A stretch of 5,857 nt of DNA from an uncultured Collinsella sp. (GTDB lineage Bacteria; Actinomycetota; Coriobacteriia; Coriobacteriales; Coriobacteriaceae), in assembly GCA_902482185.1 (NCBI GenBank), contig CABSZR010000098.1, positions 1-5,857 of the forward strand. Reading direction: 5' to 3'. Below, piece after piece: positions 1-5,715 of the stretch. The notes under the pieces are model-generated. The model ran no database searches. It was not told the DNA's origin and saw only the letters and a program-made list of their open reading frames with translations. The position numbers and the translations under genes were made by a program. How positions within the stretch are numbered: the first letter of the stretch is position 1; each line of letters opens with the position of its first letter.

Positions 1-2181
1 AACCTCGGCCTGAATAGCTTCTTCGGCCACACGTTCCTTCTCCTGTGCGCGCTGCTGCGCGGCGGCCTCGGCGTTGCGATAGGCACGCTCCAGCAGGGCT
101 TCCTGCGAGTTGAAGGGTTTCTCACCCTCTGCACGCTCCACGGGGACCCAGGTGCCGTCGCTCGTGAGGCTGCGGGCCTTCACGTTGTCGCGCAGCTGCA
201 TGCCCATGTACTCGTGCACCAGGGCGCGGCAGGTGGGGTCGAGCACGGGGAAGGCAATCTCCACGCGGTGCTCGGTGTTGCGCGTCATCATGTCTGCCGA
301 GCTCAGGTAAATCATGTCCGAGTCCACGCCGAAAGCATAGACGCGCGCGTGCTCCAAAAAGCGTCCGACGATGGAGCGGACATGCACGTTCTCGGTCTTG
401 CCCGGAACACCGGGCTTGAGGCACGAGATGCCGCGGATGATCATGTCTACGCGCACGCCGGCACACGATGCCTCGGCGATCTTGTCGATAACCTCGCGGT
501 CGGTCAGCGAGTTGAGCTTAAAGAACACGCGGGCGGGCTCGCCGGCAAGGGCGCGCTGGATCTCGCGGTCAAGCCCGCGCATGATGAGCGGTTTCAGTCC
601 GGCGGGCGCCACGCCCAGGAAGCGGTAGTCGCCGCGCAGGTTGCCCAGCGACAGGTTGCGGAAGAACAGGTTGGCGTCCTCGCCGATGCCGGGATGGGCG
701 GTCATGAGCATAAAGTCGCTGTAGAGCTTGGCCGTCTTCTCGTTAAAGTTGCCGGTGCCCAAAAGTGTGAGGCGCGTTAGCGCCATGCCCTCGCGATAGG
801 TGAGCTGGCAGATCTTTGAGTGGCATTTAAAGCCCTCGGAACCATAGATGACGGTGCAGCCGGCCTCTTCCAGGCGCTCGGCCCACTCGATGTTGTTCTG
901 CTCGTCAAAGCGTGCGCGGAGCTCCATGAGCACCGTGACCTCTTTGCCGTTCTCGGCAGCATCGATCAGCGACTCGCATAGGCGGCTCTGCTTGGCCACG
1001 CGGTAGAGCGTGATACGCAGCGAGATGCACTCGGGGTCGTAGGCGGCCTCGTGCACCAGATCCAGGAAGGGGTTCATGGCCTCATAGGGATAAAAGAGCA
1101 GCTTGTCGTGCTGAAGTACCTGCTCTCGGATGGAGCGGGTCATATCGATCGTGGGGTTGGGCTGCGGCTTAAACGGCGTAAAGAGCAGCTCGTTGCGCAG
1201 GTGCTCGGGAATCTTGCCCTCAATGCCAAAGACGTAGCCCAGGTTGAGCGGGATATCGCAGGTAAAGACCGAGCGACGCGAAAGCTCGAGCGCCTTGCGG
1301 ATAGTCTTGAGCGTCGCCTTCTCGAGCGATCCCGAGACCGCGAGCACTACCGGCTGCAGGCGCAGGCGCTTCTTGAGAATGCGCTTCATGTGCTGGCGGT
1401 AGTCCTCTTCCTCCTCGACGCCCTCGCCGTCCGGATCGATGTCAGCGTTGCGGGTGACGCGGATCAGCGCACGATCCAGCGGCTTATAGGAGCCAAAGCA
1501 GCTGTCCAGGCAGGCGAGGATGACGTCCTCGAGCAAGATGTAGGAGTAGGTGCCGGTGGGCGAGGGGATCTCGACCACGCGGTTCATCGAGGCGGGAATC
1601 TCGATCAGGCCCAGCAGGCTCTCCTCGTCGGTGGCGCCGTCCAGACCGCAGGCCAGATAGAGCGCGCCATTGCGCAGGTTGGGGAAGGGGTGGCGAGGAT
1701 CGATGACCAGCGGCGAGATGACCGGTGACACGTAGGCCTGGAAGTAGCGGGTTACAAAGGTGCGCTCCTCGGGCGTAAGCGAATCGATGCGGGCGCGGTG
1801 AACGCCCAGGGTGTCGAGCTTGCCCTCGATGCTCTTAAAGATGGACTCCCAACGGGTAAGGAGCCCGGGCATTTCGGCCATGACAGCATCGACCTGTTCG
1901 GAGGCGGTCATATTGCTCTTGTTGTCGACAGGTTGTTTTTTGAGCTCCGCCAGATCGGACAGGCCGCCCACGCGCACCATAAGGAACTCGTCGAGGTTGG
2001 ACTCGAAGATCGAGACGAACTTTAGTCGCTCGAATAACGGAACGGTTTCGTCGAAGGCTTCGTCGAGCACGCGGTTGTCAAAGCGTAGCCAGCTGAGCTC
2101 TCGGTTTTGCGTGTACGAGAAGTCGCGCGGCGGTTTGCGCAGCTTTGCGGCGGCTTGCTTCTTTTCGATTTTGCTCGGCAT
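1..2181 (-). CDS. ppk1: Polyphosphate kinase 1 (PPK1), 3' end cut by window edge
   Basis: PPK1 reversibly moves the gamma-phosphate of ATP onto a growing polyphosphate chain. The minus-strand frame is open from the ATG at 2181 to base 1 (727 codons, no stop seen). The N-terminal domain shows NRELSWLRF (residues 26-34) and SNLDEFLMVRV. The middle has NLRNGALYLACG and GLIEIPASMNRVVEIPS. The catalytic half has FKCHSKI, whose His454 matches the autophosphorylated His435 of E. coli PPK, and RSIVGRFLEHARVYAF with His611, the second conserved His. YLSSADMMTRN and HRVEIAFPV follow. Length already exceeds E. coli PPK (688 aa). After about residue 695 the protein continues as an Ala/Glu/Gln-rich, probably coiled tail. 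Start choice: ATG 2187 is also in frame. I prefer 2181 because a weak GGA lies 9 nt upstream of it; neither start has a strong ribosome site. The gene is divergent from arcA. The family assignment is very secure. Confidence 0.96.
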   Translation of the reverse strand, partial: MPSKIEKKQAAAKLRKPPRDFSYTQNRELSWLRFDNRVLDEAFDETVPLFERLKFVSIFESNLDEFLMVRVGGLSDLAELKKQPVDNKSNMTASEQVDAVMAEMPGLLTRWESIFKSIEGKLDTLGVHRARIDSLTPEERTFVTRYFQAYVSPVISPLVIDPRHPFPNLRNGALYLACGLDGATDEESLLGLIEIPASMNRVVEIPSPTGTYSYILLEDVILACLDSCFGSYKPLDRALIRVTRNADIDPDGEGVEEEEDYRQHMKRILKKRLRLQPVVLAVSGSLEKATLKTIRKALELSRRSVFTCDIPLNLGYVFGIEGKIPEHLRNELLFTPFKPQPNPTIDMTRSIREQVLQHDKLLFYPYEAMNPFLDLVHEAAYDPECISLRITLYRVAKQSRLCESLIDAAENGKEVTVLMELRARFDEQNNIEWAERLEEAGCTVIYGSEGFKCHSKICQLTYREGMALTRLTLLGTGNFNEKTAKLYSDFMLMTAHPGIGEDANLFFRNLSLGNLRGDYRFLGVAPAGLKPLIMRGLDREIQRALAGEPARVFFKLNSLTDREVIDKIAEASCAGVRVDMIIRGISCLKPGVPGKTENVHVRSIVGRFLEHARVYAFGVDSDMIYLSSADMMTRNTEHRVEIAFPVLDPTCRALVHEYMGMQLRDNVKARSLTSDGTWVPVERAEGEKPFNSQEALLERAYRNAEAAAQQRAQEKERVAEEAIQAEV

Positions 2182-2216
2182 ATGCATCTGTCCGTTCAGT
2201 CCCCACAAGGGACGGT

Positions 2217-2244
2217 AGCCTAACACTAATCACTATTGTCTCAA
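2217..2244 (-). promoter_or_regulatory. Candidate ppk1 promoter
   Basis: On the minus strand, TTGAGA (2244-2239) is followed after 16 bp by TAGGCT (2222-2217), about 35 nt before the ppk1 start. The -35 is good but the -10 is poor (T, A and final T only). This is a guess from position and sequence. A small perfect inverted repeat, GTCCC-CACAA-GGGAC (2199-2213), lies between it and the start codon. Confidence 0.25.
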
Positions 2245-2274
2245 TTTAGTCGACCGCTGGCACGGACGTATCGC

Positions 2275-2286
2275 GTGAACGGTATC
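2275..2286. promoter_or_regulatory. Distal GTGAACGGTATC site (arcA copy 1 side)
   Basis: GTGAACGGTATC occurs here and again, 12 of 12 identical, at 5420-5431 upstream of the second arcA. Its core TGAACGGTAT (2276-2285) is the exact reverse complement of ATACCGTTCA (2587-2596), which lies 311 bp downstream next to the arcA promoter. I read it as a distal operator for the regulator that binds the proximal pair. The regulator is unknown. The site could also act on ppk1, whose start is about 95 bp away. Confidence 0.5.
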
Positions 2287-2492
2287 TTTACCTACTTCTT
2301 ACGCTGACAAGTCATAGGACTGACGTCCTGCTCGTCTGCAAGCGGTCTATATCCTCACTCAACTGGTACGTAAGTGTGAATAAGAATGATGGATAGCTGA
2401 ATATCATTGAATGCAGGCGGAAACGTAAACAAACATCATTTATATACATAAAACCGATTTAGCTATGCAATTCTGAATCAAAAGTTTAGAGA

Positions 2493-2502
2493 TGCAATTG
2501 CA
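2493..2502. repeat. Perfect 10-bp palindrome TGCAATTGCA
   Basis: The sequence is self-complementary and lies in the AT-rich core. The related ATGCAATT at 2465-2472 lies 27 bp upstream. A DNA-binding site is possible, but chance is not excluded in a sequence this AT-rich. No counterpart is seen upstream of the second arcA. Confidence 0.35.
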
Positions 2503-2586
2503 AATAGTTTTTTGGAAAAAAGAGCGTTTACCTTAGAAAAGTTACTTTAGAACGCCGAAGTACATTATGGGGGAATCTCGTGCGAT

Positions 2587-2621
2587 ATACCGTTCATCGC
2601 ACTTTGTTGACCGTTCGGGGG
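2587..2621 (+). promoter_or_regulatory. Proximal tandem CCGTTC sites, 21 bp apart (copy 1)
   Basis: ATACCGTTCA (2587-2596) and ACCGTTCGGGGG (2610-2621) form a direct repeat whose CCGTTC cores start 21 bp apart, about two helical turns, so both face the same side of the DNA. The same pair with the same 21-bp step stands at 5676-5710 in front of the second arcA. The pair sits about 50 and 70 bp upstream of the inferred transcription start, just upstream of a weak -35 box. That is the usual place for an activator dimer or tandem dimers. The site pattern is seen directly; the activator is inferred. Confidence 0.6.
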
Positions 2622-2626
2622 CGAGG

Positions 2627-2655
2627 TGGAATTGCGGGTGGAATTTGGATATAAC
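2627..2655 (+). promoter_or_regulatory. arcA promoter, copy 1 (-35 TGGAAT / -10 TATAAC)
   Basis: TGGAAT (2627-2632) and TATAAC (2650-2655) are separated by exactly 17 bp. The same arrangement with 17 bp recurs at 5716-5744 (TGGAAG / TATAAA), and TTTGGATATAA is identical in the two. The -35 is far from TTGACA, which fits dependence on an activator bound at the CCGTTC sites. The likely start is a purine near 2663, where the conserved GTCAGCAA begins. No experimental start is known. Confidence 0.55.
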
Positions 2656-2662
2656 TAGAGCT

Positions 2663-2736
2663 GTCAGCAAGCAGCGTCCGCTATGGAAGGGCGCTGAGAG
2701 ATTCGGCCGAAAGGCCCGAAAGAAAGGTAGGAGGCC
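2663..2736 (+). promoter_or_regulatory. Structured arcA mRNA leader, copy 1
   Basis: This 74-nt untranslated leader shares its layout with 5751-5826. It opens with GTCAGCAA. Hairpin A pairs AGCGTCC (2673-2679) with GGGCGCT (2689-2695). Hairpin B pairs GGCC (2705-2708) with GGCC (2713-2716) around a GAAA loop and is extended by TTC/GAA across a bulged C (2717). The tail carries GAAAGG (2722-2727) and AGGAGG (2729-2734). The second copy changes both stems but keeps pairing. GGCC at 2733-2736, next to the start codon, could alternatively pair with either arm of hairpin B, so a translational switch is conceivable. I do not recognise it as a known riboswitch class. Confidence 0.55.
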
Positions 2737-2767
2737 ATGACGAAAGGTCTGCACGTGCCTTCCGAGA
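2713..2767 (+). repeat. 55-nt exact repeat, first copy (leader end plus arcA start)
   Basis: These 55 bases are identical to 5803-5857, where the window ends, so the true repeat may be longer. They cover the right arm of hairpin B, both ribosome-site sequences, the ATG and the first ten codons of arcA. Just upstream, 2711-2712 (AA) differs from 5801-5802 (GG). Confidence 0.95.
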
Positions 2768-3978
2768 TCGGCAAGCTCAGGAAGGTCTGCCTGCACCGTC
2801 CCGGCGACGAGCTCCTCAACCTGCCGCCCGACGAGCTCGAGCGACTCCTGTTCGACGACGTCCCGTTCCTGGAGGTCGCGCAGCAGGAGCACGACACCTT
2901 CGCCCAGATCCTGAGGGACCAGGGCGTGGAGGTCCTCTACCTCGAGAACCTCGTCGCCGAGGTGTTCGACCAGGTCCCCGGCGCCCGCGCCGAGTTCACC
3001 GACCAGTACATCGCCGAGGCCGGCATCCGCGGCCAGCACATGCCGCAGATCGTCCGCGAGAAGCTGGACTCCATCGAGGACAACCTCGAGTTCGTCAAGA
3101 AGACCATGGCCGGCATGACCAAGTCCGAGATCGACATGCCCCTCACGGCCTCCACGACCCTCGACTCCCTGGTCAACTCCGAGTCCGAGTCCGACCTGAT
3201 CATCGACCCGATGCCCAACCTCTACTTCACCCGCGACCCGTTCGCGGTCGTCGGCGAGGGCGTCAACCTCAACCGCATGTACTCGGTCACCCGCAACCGC
3301 GAGACCCTGTACGGCAAGTACGTCTTCAAGTACCACCCCGACTACAAGGACGTCTCGCTGTACTTCCGCCGCGACTGCCAGTTCCACACCGAGGGCGGCG
3401 ACGTGCTGAACATCAACGAGAAGACCCTCGCCGTCGGCATCTCCCAGCGCACCCAGGCCGCCGCGATCGACGTCATGGCCCAGAACATCTTCTGGAACTC
3501 CGACTCCAAGGTCGAGCGCATCCTGGCCTTCGACATCCCGGTCTCGCGCGCCTTCATGCACCTCGACACGGTCTTCACCCAGATCGACGTCGATAAGTTC
3601 ACGATCCACCCCGCCATCATGGGCACCCTGCGCGTCTACGAGCTGACCGCCGGCAAGAACCCGGGCGACGTGAACATCCGCCTGATCGAGGACACCCTCG
3701 AGCACGTCCTGGAGGACGCCACCGGCGTCGACCAGGTCAAGCTGATCCCCTGCGGCGGCGGCGACCCGATCGCGGCCTCCCGCGAGCAGTGGAACGACGG
3801 CTCCAACACCCTGTGCGTCGAGCCCGGCAAGATCTGCGTCTACGCCCGCAACACCGTCACCAACGACGTGCTGTACAAGGAGGGCCTGGACCTTCTCGTC
3901 GTGCCCTCCGCCGAGCTCTCCCGCGGCCGCGGCGGCCCGCGCTGCATGAGCATGCCCTTCTGGCGCGAGGACCTCTAG
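2737..3978 (+). CDS. arcA: Arginine deiminase
   Basis: The enzyme hydrolyses L-arginine to L-citrulline and ammonia in the cytosol, the first step of the ATP-yielding arginine deiminase pathway. The 413 residues match the usual family length (about 400-420). Catalytic elements of the guanidino-modifying superfamily are all present: FTRDPF with Asp167, EGGD (Glu219, Asp222), MHLDT with His275 and Asp277, and near the C-terminus SRGRGGPRCMSMP with Arg398 and the nucleophile Cys403. The ATG at 2737 follows GAAAGG (9-nt spacing) and AGGAGG (only 2 nt). Codons are almost all C- or G-ended, more extreme than in ppk1 or the aminotransferase, as expected for a very highly expressed gene. A second copy begins at 5827. 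No arcB or arcC is visible; they may lie beyond the window. The assignment is very secure. Confidence 0.98.
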   Translation: MTKGLHVPSEIGKLRKVCLHRPGDELLNLPPDELERLLFDDVPFLEVAQQEHDTFAQILRDQGVEVLYLENLVAEVFDQVPGARAEFTDQYIAEAGIRGQHMPQIVREKLDSIEDNLEFVKKTMAGMTKSEIDMPLTASTTLDSLVNSESESDLIIDPMPNLYFTRDPFAVVGEGVNLNRMYSVTRNRETLYGKYVFKYHPDYKDVSLYFRRDCQFHTEGGDVLNINEKTLAVGISQRTQAAAIDVMAQNIFWNSDSKVERILAFDIPVSRAFMHLDTVFTQIDVDKFTIHPAIMGTLRVYELTAGKNPGDVNIRLIEDTLEHVLEDATGVDQVKLIPCGGGDPIAASREQWNDGSNTLCVEPGKICVYARNTVTNDVLYKEGLDLLVVPSAELSRGRGGPRCMSMPFWREDL

Positions 3979-4011
3979 GGTCTTCTAGGACCCGTACAGG
4001 TCATAATACAT

Positions 4012-4033
4012 ACATCTAGCTGCCATTAGATGT
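4012..4033. repeat. Inverted repeat ACATCTA / TAGATGT
   Basis: A perfect 7-bp inverted repeat (4012-4018 and 4027-4033) with an 8-nt loop stands 33 nt after the arcA stop and just before the 14-bp hairpin. It may act with that hairpin in 3'-end formation, or be an operator for the aminotransferase. A CATAAT box at 4002-4007 resembles a -10, but I find no convincing -35. Confidence 0.35.
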
Positions 4034-4038
4034 CTCCC

Positions 4039-4078
4039 ATTGGGGCGGTGCGGGTTTTCGCACCGCCCCAATCTTGTA
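4039..4078 (+). terminator. Perfect 14-bp hairpin after arcA, weak U-tract
   Basis: ATTGGGGCGGTGCG (4039-4052) and CGCACCGCCCCAAT (4059-4072) pair perfectly around a GGTTTT loop. The following bases are CTTGTATG, which is T-poor, so termination may be incomplete and some transcripts may continue into the aminotransferase, whose start is 55 nt further on. It could instead protect the 3' end of arcA mRNA. Confidence 0.75.
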
Positions 4079-4115
4079 TGAGGAACGTCAACACGATTGG
4101 ATGACTGCTTTTGTA

Positions 4116-4121
4116 AGGAGC
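4116..4121 (+). promoter_or_regulatory. Ribosome binding site AAGGAG
   Basis: AAGGAG lies near the ideal distance (about 6-7 nt) before the ATG at 4128. It decides the start against the upstream in-frame TTG (4074) and ATG (4101), which lack such a site. Confidence 0.8.
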
Positions 4122-4127
4122 TTGGCC

Positions 4128-5252
4128 ATGGACATCAAGACGATTGGCGTTGAGGAATGGCTCAACGTTTGGGAGAAGAGCGCCACGTGGGACATCGCCC
4201 AGTCGACGATCTCGTCGCTCACCATGGGCGAGCTGCGCGCGCTTGATGAACAGGACGGCGCCACGTTCTACGAGCGCCTGGATCGCGAGAAGATGAACTA
4301 CGGCTGGATCGAGGGCTCGCCGGAGTTTAAGGCCGAGGTTGCCAAGCTGTATCGTCGGGAGGTCAATCCCGATCACATTCTGCAGACCAATGGCTGCACG
4401 GGCGCTAACCTCAACGCCATCATGGCTGTGGTCGAGCCCGGCGACCATGTTATCGCCGAGTGGCCCACCTACGCGCCGCTCTACGAGATTCCGCGCACGC
4501 TGGGCGCCGAGGTCGAGTATTGGGAGCTTCGCGAGGAACTCGGCTGGAAGCCCGATATCGAGGAACTCAAGCGCTTGGTGCGCCCCAACACCAGACTCAT
4601 CTGCATCAACAACGCATCGAACCCCATCGGTACGGTGCTCGATGCCGATGCGCTCGGCCAGATTGCCGAGATCGCCCGCTCGGTTGGCGCCTATGTGCTT
4701 TGCGACGAGGTGTACCTGCCGCTTGAGAACACTGAGGACTTTTTGTCGATGGCCGATGTGTACGAGAAGGCCATCGTCACCAACTCGGTGTCCAAGACCT
4801 ATTCGACGCCCGCAGCCCGCGTGGGCTGGGTTGTGGCAGACGAAGAGGTATCTAACCGCATTCGCACGTACCGCGACTACACCATGATTTGCGGCGGCGT
4901 GTTCAACGACGCCCTGGCGACCTATGTGCTCAAGCACAAGGACAAGATTCTCGAGCGCAACCGCAAGATCGTGTTTGGAAACCGCGATATCGCGCAGGCT
5001 TGGATCGATACGCAGCATCGCGTTTCCTGGACGGCCCCGCAGGGCGTGTCTACCTCGTTTATCAAGCTTGATATTCCCGAGGACGACGAGGAGTTCTGCA
5101 AGCGCCTGCTGTCCGAGAGGGGAGTGCTGCTGGTACCCGGCAGCCGCTTTGAGCTTCCCTGCGGCGCACGCCTGGGCTACTGCGCGAGCGAGGACGTTCT
5201 GCGCGAGGGCCTGAGGCTGTTGGGCGAGGCACTGGCGGAGTTTGATCGCTAG
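4128..5252 (+). CDS. PLP-dependent class I/II aminotransferase (ArcT-like)
   Basis: This is a fold-type I aminotransferase of 374 residues, cytosolic, with no signal peptide. Visible PLP-site elements are NNASNPIG with Asn165, CDEVY with Asp193 and Tyr196, and SVSKTYS with the Schiff-base Lys223. GARLGY carries Arg348, which should hold the substrate carboxylate. The ATG at 4128 has AAGGAG 7 nt upstream; the TTG at 4074 in the same frame overlaps the hairpin and is rejected as start. It lies between two arcA genes. Some arginine deiminase operons, as in Lactobacillus sakei, carry a transaminase gene arcT of unclear substrate, and this may be its counterpart. It also recalls capreomycidine-synthase-like aminotransferases. 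The substrate is not readable from the sequence. Codon use is more mixed than in arcA, suggesting lower expression. It either shares read-through from arcA or has its own undetected promoter. Confidence 0.93.
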   Translation: MDIKTIGVEEWLNVWEKSATWDIAQSTISSLTMGELRALDEQDGATFYERLDREKMNYGWIEGSPEFKAEVAKLYRREVNPDHILQTNGCTGANLNAIMAVVEPGDHVIAEWPTYAPLYEIPRTLGAEVEYWELREELGWKPDIEELKRLVRPNTRLICINNASNPIGTVLDADALGQIAEIARSVGAYVLCDEVYLPLENTEDFLSMADVYEKAIVTNSVSKTYSTPAARVGWVVADEEVSNRIRTYRDYTMICGGVFNDALATYVLKHKDKILERNRKIVFGNRDIAQAWIDTQHRVSWTAPQGVSTSFIKLDIPEDDEEFCKRLLSERGVLLVPGSRFELPCGARLGYCASEDVLREGLRLLGEALAEFDR

Positions 5253-5262
5253 GATTCCGATG

Positions 5263-5296
5263 ATCTTCGAGGGCCTTATCCAAATTGGTCGAAGAT
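5263..5296. repeat. Inverted repeat ATCTTCGA / TCGAAGAT
   Basis: An 8-bp perfect inverted repeat (5263-5270 and 5289-5296) with an 18-nt loop lies just after the aminotransferase stop and directly before the main terminator hairpin. It may form a 3'-UTR stem. It has no U-tract of its own. Confidence 0.45.
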
Positions 5297-5301
5297 AATC
5301 G

Positions 5302-5341
5302 AAAACGGATCCGTTTCCCTAGGGGAAGCGGATCCGTTTTT
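5302..5341 (+). terminator. Intrinsic terminator after the aminotransferase
   Basis: The arms 5302-5319 and 5323-5340 form an 18-bp stem with a single T-G wobble (5316/5326 region) and a 3-nt loop. The stem ends in a T run (5337-5341), and the left arm starts with four A, so it could work on both strands. It cleanly separates the aminotransferase from the second arcA unit. Confidence 0.9.
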
Positions 5342-5418
5342 CCATACCGAGAAGTCAAGTTGTTACAAATGGGGCCGTAAAGCGAGTCGGTATCCGCCGG
5401 GCCTTATACTGAGCTTCC

Positions 5419-5451
5419 GGTGAACGGTATCAAGCGTCTGGTAAACGGTAA
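5419..5451. promoter_or_regulatory. Distal tandem GGTRAACGGTAW sites, 21 bp apart
   Basis: GGTGAACGGTAT (5419-5430) and GGTAAACGGTAA (5440-5451) start exactly 21 bp apart. Read on the minus strand they are ACCGTTYACC elements, the same core and the same spacing as the proximal pair at 5676-5710, in opposite orientation. Upstream of the first arcA only a single such distal site is seen (2275-2286). They are probably operators of the same regulator. Confidence 0.55.
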
Positions 5452-5464
5452 TTTGTTTACCAGA
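5437..5464. repeat. 28-bp element with 10-bp perfect inverted repeat
   Basis: TCTGGTAAAC (5437-5446) and GTTTACCAGA (5455-5464) are perfect reverse complements around GGTAATTT. The left arm overlaps the second distal GGTAAACGGTAA site. Symmetry of this length suggests a dimeric DNA-binding protein. As RNA it would be a hairpin without a U-tract. There is only a faint counterpart, GGTATCTTTACC (2281-2292), in front of the first arcA. Confidence 0.5.
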
Positions 5465-5675
5465 AATGAATAGGACAAACTTTTTTCTGAATAAAAATGA
5501 AAATGGTTGAGACGTGGTACGAATCGCTAATTCTATTCATAGCTTTATTGGAAATATACAATTTGAGGGTGGTTTAACAAAGTTTAGTTCCATTTGATTT
5601 CTGGATTGAAAACGCGTTTAAGCACGTAAATACGCTTTATTAAGATGAAGTGTGCCATGCGTGAAGTATATGTGT

Positions 5676-5710
5676 ATGCCGTTCACCCCCTATAAAAAAC
5701 CGTTCGGGGG
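5676..5710 (+). promoter_or_regulatory. Proximal tandem CCGTTC sites, 21 bp apart (copy 2)
   Basis: ATGCCGTTCA (5676-5685) and ACCGTTCGGGGG (5699-5710) repeat the arrangement at 2587-2621, with cores again 21 bp apart. CCGTTCGGGGGC and the following AGGTGGAA are shared by both copies, whereas the 14 or so bases between the two sites differ. Conserved sites with unconserved spacing sequence are typical of protein binding. Confidence 0.6.
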
Positions 5711-5715
5711 CAAGG

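Larger units (their letters stand above)
2188..2736. other. Divergent ppk1-arcA intergenic region, AT-rich core
   Basis: This stretch of about 550 bp holds no gene that I can support. About 2341-2570 is markedly AT-rich against the GC-rich genes on both sides. Visible structure includes a small inverted repeat AGGAC-TGAC-GTCCT (2316-2329), AATGAT/ATCATT half sites around 2383-2409, ATGCAATT twice (2465 and 2492) with a perfect palindrome TGCAATTGCA (2493-2502), and a symmetric TTTTTT-GG-AAAAAA tract (2508-2521). The last 150 bp before arcA form the conserved promoter-leader module listed separately. Confidence 0.7.

Noticed and set aside
214..2218. Several plus-strand frames across the ppk1 region (214-780, 1051-1728, 1811-2218 and others)
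   Set aside because: They oppose a continuous, motif-rich PPK1 frame. Their translations are mirror products of GC-biased codons.
2378..2416. ARG boxes (ArgR sites) in the TGAAT-rich stretch
   Set aside because: Three TGAAT half sites occur, but none pairs into the expected 18-bp palindrome. AT-rich DNA gives such matches readily.
2542..3705. Minus-strand frame of 387 aa opposite arcA
   Set aside because: It is a shadow of the C-ended codons of arcA. The product is a Val/Leu/Asp/Gly-biased string with no recognisable domain and no ribosome site.
4074..4127. N-terminal extension of the aminotransferase from TTG 4074
   Set aside because: It would start inside the hairpin region without a ribosome site, whereas the ATG at 4128 has AAGGAG at good spacing.
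4026..5018. Minus-strand frame of 330 aa opposite the aminotransferase
   Set aside because: It is antisense to a clear PLP enzyme and runs through the hairpin at 4039-4072. No family features are visible.
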